Shown one piece after another: positions 1-8,992 of a DNA stretch of 36,492 nt. The stretch is taken from NCBI GenBank assembly GCA_963666035.2, contig CAXXJI010000015.1, forward strand, positions 1-36,492, given 5' to 3'. Source of the stretch: CALMFG01 sp963666035 (lineage in GTDB: Bacteria; Bacillota; Clostridia; Christensenellales; CALMFG01). The first letter of the stretch is position 1, and each line of letters begins with the position of its first letter. Both the position numbers and the translations under genes were made by a program. Under the pieces are notes generated by a model, which was given only the letters and a program-made list of their open reading frames with translations, searched no databases and was not told the origin of the DNA.

Positions 1-1432
1 CTTGCCATTTCCACCGCGGTGTTTGAGACCAACCCGTTTGAAGCGTGTATTGTCTTAGGGCATGTCCAGGACAAGGATGGTCAGAAGATGAGCAAGCACA
101 AAGGCAATGTGGTGGATCCCTGGAGCGTTTTGGATAAACAGGGCGCGGATGCGGTGCGATGGTATTTTTATACCAACAGCAATCCTTGGCTGCCCAACCG
201 CTTCTATGACGATGCGGTCAGCGAGGCGCAGAGCAAATTCATGGGTACGCTTTGGAACACCTATGCGTTCTATATTCTGTATGCCGACATTGACGGCTTT
301 GACCCGACAAAATATCAGTTGGAGCCGGATAAGCTGGCGCCTATGGATAAATGGATTCTGTCTAAGCTGAATACGCTGGTTAAGACGGTTGAGAAGTATC
401 TCGATAATTACCGTTTGACCGAGCCAGCCAGAGAACTGAACAAATTTGTCGATCAGCTTTCCAACTGGTATGTGCGTATTGGCCGCCAGCGGTATTGGGG
501 CGATACGATGACAGAGGACAAAATAAGCGCCTATATGACGCTGTACACGGTTTTAGAGACCCTTTCCCGTGTGATTGCGCCGTTTACACCGTTTATTGCG
601 GAATCCATCTATCAGAACCTGGTACGCAGTGTAGAAAAAGACGCACCCATCAGCATTCATCTGACCAGCTTCCCAAAAGCGGATGAACACATGATCGACA
701 CGGCGTTGGAAGCTCATATGGATACTGTTTTGGATATCGTGACGCTGGGCCGCGCAGTGCGGAACAAAACCGGCGTGAAGAACCGTCAGCCGCTATCCGA
801 GATGTATGTTTCGGGCGAGGCATTGCCCGAGCAGATCACCGATATTATCAAAAGCGAGCTGAATGTCAAATCCGTTATCTTCGTTACGGACACCAGCGCG
901 TTTATCGCCTACAACCTAAAACCGCAAATGCGGACGCTCGGCCCGAAATACGGCGCAGTACTGAATGGCATTCGTAACTATCTGGCCCAAGCGGATGGTA
1001 ATGCGATTGTGGAAGCTGTGAAAGGTGGGGGAAGCTATTCCTTCGATGTGGACGGAACCGCTGGTTGAAGTGACCGAGGAAGACCTTTTGGTCGAAACCG
1101 GCGAAAGAGCGGGCTTTGCCTCCGAAACTGAAGGCGAGATGACTGTGGTTTTAAACACCAATCTTACAGATGAACTGATCGCCGAAGGGTATGTGCGTGA
1201 GCTCGTCAGCAAGATTCAGACCATGCGAAAAGAAGCCGGCTTTGAGGTGACCGATCATATTCGGCTGTTTATCTCGGCAGACGAAACTTTGATGAAAGTG
1301 GTCGCTGAGAATAAGGAAAAAATGCTGAAAGAGGTTCTGGCGGATGAACTCGCAGCGGTCAAGCCAAAGGGCTTTGAAAAAAGCTGGGATATCAACGGTG
1401 TGGCGGCCGATGTGGTAGTCGAAAAGTTATAA
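1..1432 (+). pseudogene. ileS: Isoleucyl-tRNA synthetase, 3' part, with an apparent +1 frameshift
   Basis: This is the C-terminal part of isoleucyl-tRNA synthetase, which charges tRNA-Ile with isoleucine in the cytoplasm. The 5' end lies outside the window; the frame is open from base 1. The class I signature KMSKHKGN (near bases 85-108) followed by a DP.....G.DA.RWY block is typical of the eukaryote-like IleRS2 form. The anticodon-binding helical domain follows, and the tail (TVVLNTNLTDELI....REL..KIQTMRKEAGFEV) is also IleRS. Frame 1 ends at a TGA at 1066-1068, while the family-like sequence continues in frame 2 to 1432. Dropping one base from the GGTT at 1063-1066 rejoins the halves as ...DGTA-VEVTEEDL.... 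The gene is normally essential, so a sequencing or assembly error is more likely than a true pseudogene unless a second ileS exists. Confidence 0.93.
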
Positions 1433-1446
1433 AAGCAAAAAATAAC

Positions 1447-1475
1447 AAAAGCCCGATATAATCGGGCTTTTTTAG
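1447..1475. terminator. Bidirectional intrinsic terminator between ileS and pepV
   Basis: An 11-bp perfect stem (AAAAGCCCGAT with ATCGGGCTTTT, loop ATA) with a T-run on the plus side and an A-run on the other side. It sits between two convergent genes and can serve both. Confidence 0.92.
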
Positions 1476-1496
1476 ACTTAAAAATTGTGGATTGGT

Positions 1497-2895
1497 TTAT
1501 TCCGCGCCAGCAAGTTTCATAATCGCATTGGCGGTAATTTGTGAGCATTTCACCAAAGTATCGATTCGGATATATTCATCCGGTCCGTGCTCCACATGCT
1601 CTTCTCCGGGGAAAAGCGCCCCGAAGGATACCGCGTTGTCAAACGCCCGCGCATAGGTGGCGCCGCCGATAGAGATACAGTAGGCGGGCTCGCCGGTGGC
1701 TTCGGTATAGGCTTCTTTCAGTTTGGTCACAAGTTCGCTGTCCTCGGGCACATGGATGGCGCGGATTGCGTGTTTGACTTCGATACTAAATATTGCACCG
1801 AAGATTTCTTCGACTTTATCCATGATATCCTTTTCGGCAAATGTCACGGGATAGCGGATATCCAACACCACTTCGATTTCCGCGTTATCGATATTAATCA
1901 CACCAACATTAAGCGTCAGCTTGCCGCTGATGTCATCGCTTAGCGCTAAAGATGTGCCTTCGCCATTGCTCATGTATTCATACCCACTGTGGCAGCTAAA
2001 AAGCTGATAATTTCCTTTACGGTTCCCCCCGCCAAAGGCAGGGAGCTTAAAAACATCACAAGGCTCATACCGGCGCTGTATCCGTCCTCGGGCATGGAGC
2101 CGTGCGAGGCCAAACCGCACGCACTGACCAAAACACCGTTATCGGCAGCTTCGACGGATATCGGATAGGGCTTATCCGCGCTGAACGCTTGGGCGGCCTG
2201 CTGAATCCTGTCTAAATCCCCCGCGAGCACACATTCGGCTTGGTTGGGGACGATATTCGGCCGTTTGCCGCAGTTGAACGATTTAACAGTCACTTCACCG
2301 TCCTCGGCCGTTTCAATCGGCTTTTTCAGCGAAAGGTGTAGTACGCGCCTTTTTCAGCATTGATGACCGGATAATTGGCGTCCGGCGAAAAAGCCACCGA
2401 AGGCAAAGTATTGTGCGCTTTGTAGTATTCCATATCCGACCAGGTTGATTCCTCGTCACAGCCGAAAATCAAACGGACTTTTTTCTTTAAAAGCACACCG
2501 TTGTCGTTCAGCGCTTTTAGCGCAAACAGCGAAGCGATCGCCGGGCCCTTGTTGTCGATGGAACCGCGGCCGTAGATTTTTCCATCCGCGATGGTGCCGT
2601 CAAAGGGCGGGTACGTCCAGCCTTCGCCGGCAGGCACTACGTCGATATGGGTCAGTACCGCGACAATATCGTCGCCTTCACCATAGTCGATATATCCGAG
2701 GTGGCCAAATAGATTCACACAATCCAGATCCATATCCTCGGCCGTACTCATCATAAACATCAGTGCATCAAAGAGTCCTTTGCCATAGGGCCGATTCGGC
2801 TCAGGTTCGGACAAAACGCTTTCTATCTTCATAAGGCGGATCAACGTATTGATCATCTCGTCCTTATATAAACTCATTGTAATCAATTCTTGCAT
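1497..2895 (-). pseudogene. pepV: PepV-type M20 dipeptidase (Xaa-His/beta-Ala-Xaa class) with two apparent frameshifts
   Basis: A cytoplasmic dinuclear-zinc dipeptidase of the M20 family, PepV branch, about 465 residues when rejoined. The first segment holds the metal motif LTHIDVVP (H83, D85), the bridging aspartate in GRGSIDNKGP (D114) and the catalytic glutamate pair CDEES (E148, E149). The second holds the lid domain and the ASHGSMPEDG block typical of PepV. The third holds SGKLTLNVGVI and the C-terminal H-bearing GEEHVEHGPDE. The frame changes at about 2331-2334 (restoring one base in an AAA run gives YYTF-S-LKKPIETAEDG) and again at about 1970-1980 (one missing base near the TGA). Both read as single-base losses in the given sequence. 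The start at 2895 has GAAAGG upstream; the in-frame ATG at 2877 is an alternative. Convergent with ileS. Confidence 0.88.
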
Positions 2896-2935
2896 ATTAA
2901 TATTAACCTTTCCATCTCCTCTTAACCATTATTCT

Positions 2936-2941
2936 ATTATA
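2936..2941 (-). promoter_or_regulatory. Putative -10 element of the pepV promoter
   Basis: A perfect TATAAT on the minus strand, 41 bases upstream of the pepV start. No convincing -35 hexamer is seen at the right distance, so this is a weak call. Confidence 0.4.
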
Positions 2942-3014
2942 CAAAAAAAACCATAAGCAAATCCAGCAAATTGATGATGAAAGCCGTTAAAGTTTTAAAA
3001 CAATGGGAAATCAT

Positions 3015-3043
3015 TTGCCGAAGCTTGCTTAATAAATTATAAT
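3015..3043 (+). promoter_or_regulatory. Putative sigma-A promoter for radC
   Basis: TTGCCG, a 17-base spacer, then TATAAT. It lies about 100 bases upstream of the radC start in the divergent pepV-radC intergenic region. Confidence 0.6.
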
Positions 3044-3142
3044 ATAGCCGAGATTATACTGCAAATTGGCCATGAAAGCCATATATTTCGTGTAAAATAG
3101 ATTGTAAATACTAAAAATTAGGTTAGAGAGCAGGCAGAAAAG

Positions 3143-3913
3143 ATGCATGAGGGACACAGGGAGCGGTTAAGAACCCGATTTGAAAAAGAGGGACTGTTAC
3201 ATTTTCAAGATCACGAAGTGCTGGAACTGATGCTGTTCTACGCGATACCGCGTAAGGACACCAACCCCATTGCGCACCGGCTGCTTGCCGAATTCGGTTC
3301 GCTCGCGGCGGTTTTTGAGGCGAATATCGCCGATTTAGCTAAGGTGGAGGGCGTGGGAGAGAACACTGCCGTCTATATTAAGCTATTAGTTGACATCATG
3401 AAAAAATACCGCACTGAGAAGTTGAAAAAAGGCCCTCGCATCGTCACCATGAAGGATGCGGGCGAATATGCGTGTGAGCTTCTGTTTGCTGAGAAGCATG
3501 AGCAGGTGTGGATTTTGTGTCTTAATATGAAGTCCGAAGTCATCGCCGCTGAAAAAATCTGCGACGGGACGCTGAAGGAATCGCCGGTGTATCCGAGAAA
3601 AATCGTCTCGGTCGCCTTAAAGCATAACGCCGCAAAGATTATTCTTATCCATAACCATCCGGGCGGTGTGGTGAAACCCTCGCCCGAGGACATTGAGGCC
3701 ACACGTACCATCATCGGTACGGTACGAACGCTGGATATGGATATGCTGGATCATATCATCACATCGGATAATCAGTTCTTTTCGTTTGCGGCCAAACAGT
3801 TTATCGAAAACGATATGGATAAGGAAACCGCCTATACCTGCCAGTACGAGGATGGCTTTTTGGATGAGGATGTGGGGCATACCATCACCTTTAAACAGGC
3901 GCGGAAGGGCTAA
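3143..3913 (+). CDS. radC: RadC family protein (JAB/MPN domain, UPF0758)
   Basis: A 256-residue RadC homologue. An N-terminal helix-hairpin-helix region (about 57-80, VEGVGENTAVYIK) is followed by the MPN/JAB domain. The full JAMM metal motif is present: H170-N-H172, seven residues, S180, two residues, D183. Despite the historical name, the cellular role of RadC in DNA repair or recombination is unsettled. The last 30 or so residues form an acidic tail beyond the usual domain end. The start is chosen because it aligns with the conserved H.G.RERLR opening and has a purine-rich stretch upstream. A DUF218-type gene follows six bases downstream, so the two are probably cotranscribed. Confidence 0.93.
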   Translation: MHEGHRERLRTRFEKEGLLHFQDHEVLELMLFYAIPRKDTNPIAHRLLAEFGSLAAVFEANIADLAKVEGVGENTAVYIKLLVDIMKKYRTEKLKKGPRIVTMKDAGEYACELLFAEKHEQVWILCLNMKSEVIAAEKICDGTLKESPVYPRKIVSVALKHNAAKIILIHNHPGGVVKPSPEDIEATRTIIGTVRTLDMDMLDHIITSDNQFFSFAAKQFIENDMDKETAYTCQYEDGFLDEDVGHTITFKQARKG

Positions 3914-3919
3914 GGGCGG

Positions 3920-4511
3920 ATGAAGGAATTCTTTAAAGTCGTTTTATTGACTACTGCTGGATTAACAGCCGCGTTTCTTTTAGCGATGGCTGTGCTGTTT
4001 TTTGTATCATTGGGACTCATCAAACTCGGCGAGATGAACCAGCGCCGAAAAACCGGCGGACGCGATTTTTGTGCCGGGGGCGCGTATTGGAGGGCGGGCG
4101 CTGAATTTGCGGCTGGATATGGCTTTGTCGCTGTACCAGCGGGATTTTGCGCCGATGATGATTGTTTCGGGCGGACAGGGATCGGACGAGCCGACCACCG
4201 AAGCGGAATTTATGGCCGAATACCTTATCGCCCGCGGTGTCCCCGAGGATGCGATTCTGCTGGAAAAGAAATCGGTGTCCACCGAAGAGAACTTCGCGTT
4301 TTCAAAGCCGATCATGGCAGAAAACGGTATTGAAGACATTATCATTGTCAGCAACGATTATCATTGCTATCGGTGCGGCAAGATTGCCGAGAATAACGGG
4401 ATACCCTATCAGATTCAACCGGTGCAAAAACCCAAAGGATTGCTCTTAAAAGGGCCTTTTCGGGAGACTTTGGCGGTGATGTGGGGGTTTTTCACCAATC
4501 AATTTAATTGA
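3920..4511 (+). pseudogene. YdcF/DUF218-type membrane protein with an apparent frameshift
   Basis: The N-terminus has one membrane helix (about residues 7-34). It is followed by a DUF218 domain like that of E. coli YdcF and SanA-type envelope proteins: ADAIFVPGARIGGRALNLRLD, then VSGGQG, AEFMAEYLIARGVPEDAI.LE..S.ST.EN and a late ...IIVSNDYHCYR block. The start frame (frame 2) is lost after Q-R-R-K, and the domain continues in frame 3. Removing one A from the A5 run at 4048-4052 joins them as RRKPADAIFVPGAR. The predicted product is about 197 residues, with the DUF218 domain probably outside the membrane; biochemical function in Gram-positives is unclear. Sequence error and true decay both remain possible. 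Confidence 0.85.
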
Positions 4512-4515
4512 TAAA

Positions 4516-4540
4516 AAAAAGGACTTTGAAAGTCCTTTTT
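4516..4540. terminator. Bidirectional intrinsic terminator
   Basis: An 11-bp stem (AAAAAGGACTT with AAGTCCTTTTT, loop TGA) between the convergent DUF218 gene and the Nudix gene. There is an A-run on one side and a T-run on the other. Confidence 0.9.
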
Positions 4541-4546
4541 ACTTTA

Positions 4547-5062
4547 TTAGCTTGAAAGATATAATCGGAGAGCCGTTTTGACCGAGTCAAACGCGATATT
4601 GTCAAAATCAATCGCATCCAAAGGCACCCAGAGGATGTTGGCGGCATCGTCTCCCGCAGAAGGCTCGATGTGGTCCGGCAGACAGGCAGTAAAGAAGCAG
4701 TCCACCGTGTGGTACAGCACATCGCGGTAAAGATAGGTGTTGGGGGCCGAGGTGAGATATTCGAGGTCACTCGGTTCACAGCTTATCTCCTCAATGAGTT
4801 CCCGCATCATACCCGCTTCCAGACCTTCGTCGTAATCCACAAAGCCGCCGGGAAGATCGAGAAGCCCTTTGCCCGGGTCTTTTTTGCGCTCAATCATTAA
4901 AAGATGATGATCCCGCACGATCAGGCAGGAAGTGGCCGCGGCACAGTTGAAATATAACTTGTAGCCGCATGCGCCGCATTTCATGACGTTTTTCTGGGCC
5001 GCTATTCTTTTACTGCCGCAATGGGGACAGCGGGTAAAGCGGGTTTGCTCTAAAACCGACAT
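4547..5062 (-). CDS. Nudix hydrolase with N-terminal zinc ribbon
   Basis: A 171-residue protein with a four-cysteine zinc ribbon (C12-x2-C15 and C29-x2-C32) before a Nudix domain. This is the layout seen in NudC-like NADH pyrophosphatases and in many uncharacterised clostridial Nudix enzymes. The Nudix box runs from G73 to about C95, with E79, R87, E88, E91 and E92 in place; the usual glycine near the end is S94. The enzyme should cleave a nucleoside diphosphate linked to another moiety, but the substrate cannot be read from the sequence. It lacks the SQPWPFPxS signature of true NudC. The start has GGAG a few bases upstream. zupT ends 42 bases upstream on the same strand, so the pair may be cotranscribed. 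Confidence 0.9.
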   Translation of the reverse strand: MSVLEQTRFTRCPHCGSKRIAAQKNVMKCGACGYKLYFNCAAATSCLIVRDHHLLMIERKKDPGKGLLDLPGGFVDYDEGLEAGMMRELIEEISCEPSDLEYLTSAPNTYLYRDVLYHTVDCFFTACLPDHIEPSAGDDAANILWVPLDAIDFDNIAFDSVKTALRLYLSS

Positions 5063-5104
5063 ATTTTACTCCAAACAAAAATATTCGCCATATCGCTTTG
5101 ACGT

Positions 5105-5935
5105 CTAGATAAATAAAAGCAAGCTGACCGCCATGGTCGCCATACCACCCAAAAGCCCGTACAGGGACAGGTGGGATTCTCCGTATTGGCGCGATGCAGG
5201 CAACAGTTCATCGATGGCGATAAAGACCATGATGCCAGCAACACCGGCAAACAGGATTCCGAAAATTGTATCATTTAAATAGGGCATTAAAATGAGCCAG
5301 GCTAAAAATGCGCCGACCGGCTCGGCCATCCCCGAAAGGAAGGATAGCCAAAAGGCTTTGCGCTTGCTTCCGGTGGCAAAGTAGATGGGCACCGAAACCG
5401 CGATACCTTCGGGGATATTATGAAGCGCGATGGCCACAGCGATGGCGACACCCAGCGTAGGGTTCTTTAAGGTGGCGGTGAATGTGGCAACACCTTCGGG
5501 GAAATTATGCACGGCAATCGCCAGCGCCGCAAAGATGCCGGTTTTCATCAAAACCTTGGTGTCGGCGATCCTGATACTATGGTCCTGGCCTGCGCTCATT
5601 TCTTCGATGCATCTCGGCTCATGCGGGTTTTCGAGGTCGGGCACCAGTTTGTCAATCAGAGCGGCCAGAATCATACCGCCGAAAAACGCGAGAACGGTAA
5701 TCCAGTTGCCTTTAACGTCGCCAAGTGAGCCCACAAGCGCATCCTTTGCGGTGGGGAAAATATCGATCATAGACACATAGATCATCACGCCGCCCGAAAA
5801 ACCCAAAGCGACAGCCAGGAATTTGGTGTTGGTACGCTTGGCAAAGAAAGCCATCAGCGACCCGATGCCGGTAGAAAGCCCAGCGAGAAGGGTGACGCCG
5901 AAAGCTAAGAGAACGGCATGCGAATGGAAGTACAT
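5105..5935 (-). CDS. zupT: ZIP-family divalent metal transporter (ZupT type)
   Basis: A 276-residue inner-membrane protein with about eight hydrophobic segments. The two ZIP hallmark motifs are both present: HNFPEG (H143, N144, E147) and HNIPEG (H172, N173, E176). These form the binuclear metal site of ZIP importers, which bring in zinc and often other divalent cations. The length matches ZupT. A short polar loop near residues 100-125 carries scattered His, Cys and acidic residues. A clear AAGGAG ribosome binding site precedes the ATG. The aldolase terminator lies just upstream, so transcription probably begins between the two, although no good promoter was recognised there. Confidence 0.93.
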   Translation of the reverse strand: MYFHSHAVLLAFGVTLLAGLSTGIGSLMAFFAKRTNTKFLAVALGFSGGVMIYVSMIDIFPTAKDALVGSLGDVKGNWITVLAFFGGMILAALIDKLVPDLENPHEPRCIEEMSAGQDHSIRIADTKVLMKTGIFAALAIAVHNFPEGVATFTATLKNPTLGVAIAVAIALHNIPEGIAVSVPIYFATGSKRKAFWLSFLSGMAEPVGAFLAWLILMPYLNDTIFGILFAGVAGIMVFIAIDELLPASRQYGESHLSLYGLLGGMATMAVSLLLFI

Positions 5936-5966
5936 ATTTTTTTGCTCCTTGCTTGAAAATAATCAG

Positions 5967-5998
5967 AAAAAAAGCGGGTAGACAAAACCCCGCTTTTT
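5967..5998 (-). terminator. Intrinsic terminator after the aldolase gene
   Basis: Stem AAAAAGCGGG with CCCGCTTTTT around a short loop. On the minus strand it is followed by seven Ts (the A-run at 5967-5973). It lies 16 bases after the aldolase stop codon. Confidence 0.88.
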
Positions 5999-6013
5999 AC
6001 ATATCGTTTTGTT

Positions 6014-6943
6014 TTATGCCTTGCCGTCGCTGCCCAGAACGTTTTTAATCTTGTGCGCGACCATACCTTTTACCGCTGCTCTTGCCGGCTTTAAGTATTG
6101 TCTTGGGTCAAAGTGGGACGGGTTCTCAGCAAAGTATTTGCGGATGGTTCCGGTCACTGCCAAACGGATGTCTGAGTCGATGTTGATCTTGCAGACGGCC
6201 GATTTTGCTGCCTGACGCAGCATCTCTTCTGGCACACCCTGTGCACCAGGCATATTGCCGCCGTACTGGTTAATCATTTCGACATACTCGGGGATAACCG
6301 AGGAAGCGCCGTGCAGGACGATTGGGAACCCGGGCAGAATCTTGGTGATTTCGTCTAAGATATCAAAACGCAGTTTGGGTTCGCCAGAGAACTTAAAAGC
6401 GCCGTGGCTGGTTCCGATCGCGATGGCCAGAGAATCCACGCCGGTTTTAGCTACAAATTCTTCGACTTCTCCAGGATGGGTGTAGGAAGCATCTTCATCA
6501 GATACATTGACTTCGTCTTCCACACCGGCCAGCTGGCCGAGTTCGGCTTCTACAACCACGCCGTGATCGTGCGCGTATTCCACGACCTGTTTGGTCAGTT
6601 TGATGTTTTCTTCAAAAGAGTGATGGGATGCGTCAATCATGACGCTGGTGAATCCGCCGTCGATGCAGGATTTACAGGTTTCAAAAGTATCGCCATGATC
6701 CAGATGAAGCGCCATATCCAATCCGGTTTCGATGACTGCCGCTTCCACCAGCTTTTGCAGATAAGTCGCGTTTGCATAAGCTCTTGCACCTTTGGATACT
6801 TGCAGGATGACGGGTGATTTCAGCTCCTGTGCCGCTTCGGTGATACCCTGGATAATCTCCATGTTGTTGACGTTAAATGCGCCAATCGCGTATCCACCAT
6901 CGTACGCTTTTTTGAACATATCGGTTGTGGTTACCAATGCCAT
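6014..6943 (-). CDS. fba: Fructose-1,6-bisphosphate aldolase, class II
   Basis: A 309-residue zinc-dependent aldolase of glycolysis and gluconeogenesis, interconverting fructose 1,6-bisphosphate with dihydroxyacetone phosphate and glyceraldehyde 3-phosphate. Visible signatures include GAFNVNN near residue 21, LHLDHG (H80, catalytic D82, zinc ligand H83), EAELGQLAG, GTSHGAFKF with a further zinc histidine, and LHGASSV. The length and motif order fit the FbaA class IIB family of Gram-positive bacteria. The start has a strong AGGAGG site. It is a monocistronic unit: divergent promoter region upstream, terminator immediately downstream. Confidence 0.97.
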   Translation of the reverse strand: MALVTTTDMFKKAYDGGYAIGAFNVNNMEIIQGITEAAQELKSPVILQVSKGARAYANATYLQKLVEAAVIETGLDMALHLDHGDTFETCKSCIDGGFTSVMIDASHHSFEENIKLTKQVVEYAHDHGVVVEAELGQLAGVEDEVNVSDEDASYTHPGEVEEFVAKTGVDSLAIAIGTSHGAFKFSGEPKLRFDILDEITKILPGFPIVLHGASSVIPEYVEMINQYGGNMPGAQGVPEEMLRQAAKSAVCKINIDSDIRLAVTGTIRKYFAENPSHFDPRQYLKPARAAVKGMVAHKIKNVLGSDGKA

Positions 6944-7005
6944 AAGTTGTTCCTCCTAAAAAACATATATATTTTTAAATTATTCACATATAACACTACT
7001 ATAAC

Positions 7006-7033
7006 ATTATATATAAAATGGCGCAAAACACAA
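7006..7033 (-). promoter_or_regulatory. Putative promoter for fba
   Basis: On the minus strand, TTGTGT, 16 bases, then TATAAT, ending 63 bases before the aldolase start codon. Confidence 0.5.
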
Positions 7034-7069
7034 CTCGTTTTTTTTGAATAGTCTAAACACCACCCCTTG

Positions 7070-7098
7070 TTGTCAAGCGGTGATGAATTTGATATACT
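7070..7098 (+). promoter_or_regulatory. Putative sigma-A promoter for the M29 aminopeptidase
   Basis: TTGTCA, a 17-base spacer, then TATACT, about 60 bases upstream of the start codon. Together with the fba promoter it forms a divergent promoter region. Confidence 0.7.
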
Positions 7099-7158
7099 TT
7101 TTTTACAATAGAGAAATAAAAAAACATGATATATACGGAAAAGAGGTAAACAAAACCA

Positions 7159-8274
7159 ATGGTAGACGCAAGGATTTTAAAGCTGGCTGACGGATTGGTC
7201 AACTATTCATGCAAAGTACAAAAAGGGGAGAATGTTCTGATTCACACGATCGATTGTGATGATGCGCTGATTGAGGCACTGATTAAAGCGGTGCACCAAG
7301 CGGGTGGAAACGCTTTTGTGGACATCGAGCGTAGTGCGGTATCCCGCCAGCTGTTGATGGGCGCAAGCAAGGAACAAATCGATCTTTTAACAAGTTTTGA
7401 TGAGCCGCGGATGGACAAGATGCAGGCTTTTATCGGCATACGCGGCGCTAACAATGTGTCTCAGACTACGGATGTGCCGCCGGAAAACATGGAATATTAC
7501 ATGAGCAAATACTATGCTGATGTGCATTTTAAAGTGCGTGTGCCCAAAACGAAGTGGGTGGTGCTGCGTTATCCCACGCCGAACATGGCGCAGATGGCGG
7601 ATATGAGCACCGAGGCATTTGAAGAATTCTACTTTAATGTGTGCAATTTGGATTATTCCAAGATGGACGATGCGATGCAGGCACTGAAAGATTTGATGGA
7701 CAAAACTGACAAGGTGCGGCTGACCGGCGAGGGTACCGACCTTAGCTTCTCCATTAAGGATATCAACACCATCAAATGCGCTGGGGAGATGAATATCCCG
7801 GATGGCGAGGTCTATACCGCGCCGGTTAAGGACAGCGTCAACGGCATCATCACCTATAATGCGGCATCCTTCAACCGCGGCTTTAAGTTTGAGAATATCA
7901 AGCTGACGTTCAAAGACGGAAAGATTGTGGAGGCGACATCGAATAACACCGCATTGATGAACAAGATTTTCGATACCGACGAAGGTGCGCGCTATGTGGG
8001 CGAATTCGCGATTGGTGTGAACCCGTACATCACAAAGCCGATGGGGGATACGCTGTTCGATGAAAAGATTGCGGGATCCTTCCACTTCACGCCCGGCGCC
8101 AGCTATGACGACGCCTTTAACGGCAACAAGTCGGCGGTGCATTGGGACTTGGTGAAGATTCAAACGCCCGAATACGGCGGCGGTGAGATTTACTTTGACG
8201 ATGTGATGATTCGAAAAGACGGTATGTTCGTTCTGGACGAGCTAAAGCCACTGAACCCGGAAAACTTAAAATAA
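7159..8274 (+). CDS. M29 family aminopeptidase (PepS/AmpS type)
   Basis: A 371-residue cytoplasmic metallo-aminopeptidase that removes N-terminal residues from peptides. The M29 metal site can be followed by spacing against thermophilic family members: E217 (NIPDGEVYTAP), E282 (VGEFAIG), H309 (GSFHFTPG), Y316, H328 and D330 (AVHWD). All six expected residues are present, so the enzyme is probably active with Zn, Co or Mn. The C-terminal half is best conserved, as usual in this family. A GAGG-containing site lies upstream of the ATG. The gene stands alone between its own promoter and a terminator. Confidence 0.93.
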   Translation: MVDARILKLADGLVNYSCKVQKGENVLIHTIDCDDALIEALIKAVHQAGGNAFVDIERSAVSRQLLMGASKEQIDLLTSFDEPRMDKMQAFIGIRGANNVSQTTDVPPENMEYYMSKYYADVHFKVRVPKTKWVVLRYPTPNMAQMADMSTEAFEEFYFNVCNLDYSKMDDAMQALKDLMDKTDKVRLTGEGTDLSFSIKDINTIKCAGEMNIPDGEVYTAPVKDSVNGIITYNAASFNRGFKFENIKLTFKDGKIVEATSNNTALMNKIFDTDEGARYVGEFAIGVNPYITKPMGDTLFDEKIAGSFHFTPGASYDDAFNGNKSAVHWDLVKIQTPEYGGGEIYFDDVMIRKDGMFVLDELKPLNPENLK

Positions 8275-8284
8275 GCGAAAAAAT

Positions 8285-8310
8285 AAAGCGCTCATCGGTG
8301 GGCGCTTTTT
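8285..8310 (+). terminator. Intrinsic terminator after the aminopeptidase gene
   Basis: Stem AAAGCGCTC with GGGCGCTTT (one G-T pair) followed by a T-run. It lies between the convergent aminopeptidase and cobalamin adenosyltransferase genes. Confidence 0.82.
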
Positions 8311-8317
8311 AGCTATC

Positions 8318-8842
8318 CTAAAACTCGATACCTTTGCGCGCTTTCACCCCGCAGGTCATATAATGCTTTTCGGGACGCATCTCGGTGATGAGGTCGGCGC
8401 GCTTTTTTAACCGATCCGGACAGTCTCTGCCGGTCAGCACAATCTCAACGTTCTCGGGCTTTTGGGCAATCAAATTCAGAATCTCGTCATCGGTAACAAC
8501 GCCTGCACTGATCGCGCCCAGCGCTTCATCTAAAATGAGCAGGTCAATATCGTTTTGGATGCGCGCTGCAATCATATCCATCGCTTTTTTGCCGTTTTTC
8601 CGCTCGTTTTTGCGGTCTTCTTCGGTCCACTCAAAGGAAAACCGAGCGGTTTCGCAAACACGAAGGATGTCGATATTTTCAATCTGTTCTAAGGGCTTAA
8701 GCTCGCCGGTATCCATCTTTTTCATAAACTGAACGATCAGCACACGGTTGCCGTGTCCGACACAGCGCAAAGCCAGGCCAAAAGCGGCTGTGGTTTTGCC
8801 CTTGCCGTCGCCGGTATAGATTTGAACATATCCAGTCTCCAT
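8318..8842 (-). CDS. cobO: Cob(I)alamin adenosyltransferase (CobO/BtuR family)
   Basis: A 174-residue ATP:corrinoid adenosyltransferase that transfers the 5'-deoxyadenosyl group of ATP to cob(I)alamin, making coenzyme B12. The P-loop GDGKGKTT at residues 11-18 and the opening YVQIYTGDGKGKTTAAFGLA are the CobO signature. The LLILDEALGAISAG block (Walker B-like) and VLTGRDCPDRL are also characteristic. No other corrinoid genes lie nearby. However, the B12-dependent ribonucleotide reductase gene nrdJ is in the same window and needs this product. The ribosome binding site is weak. No cobalamin riboswitch is visible in the short upstream region. Confidence 0.94.
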   Translation of the reverse strand: METGYVQIYTGDGKGKTTAAFGLALRCVGHGNRVLIVQFMKKMDTGELKPLEQIENIDILRVCETARFSFEWTEEDRKNERKNGKKAMDMIAARIQNDIDLLILDEALGAISAGVVTDDEILNLIAQKPENVEIVLTGRDCPDRLKKRADLITEMRPEKHYMTCGVKARKGIEF

Positions 8843-8972
8843 TATCTTTGTCTCGTTTCATTTTTCTGTATTAAGTTTATCATATCACCAGACGTTTTAG
8901 AAGTGTATCAAACGCAAAATAGTTTGCACACCAACTGTTCTAATGGATCATTCATAAAGAATTCACAAAAAA

Positions 8973-8992
8973 TTAGTTGGATACCCAACTAA
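8973..8992. promoter_or_regulatory. Palindromic operator candidate of the MarR-type regulator
   Basis: Perfect 8-bp inverted repeat, TTAGTTGG and CCAACTAA, separated by four bases. It covers the -35 region of the promoter that drives the MarR gene and probably the exporter operon. The size and placement match autoregulatory MarR-family operators. Binding by the adjacent protein is inference. Confidence 0.72.

Noticed and set aside
1021..1080. Programmed +1 frameshift in ileS (stop TGA right after GGT, G-rich stretch upstream)
   Set aside because: The slip GGT to GTT is not a known shifty site, the G-rich run is too far upstream to act like the prfB Shine-Dalgarno, and three other one-base shifts in the same 4.5 kb favour sequence error or mutation.
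7387..8163. 258-residue minus-strand frame inside the M29 aminopeptidase
   Set aside because: Antisense shadow of a gene whose catalytic residues are all in place.
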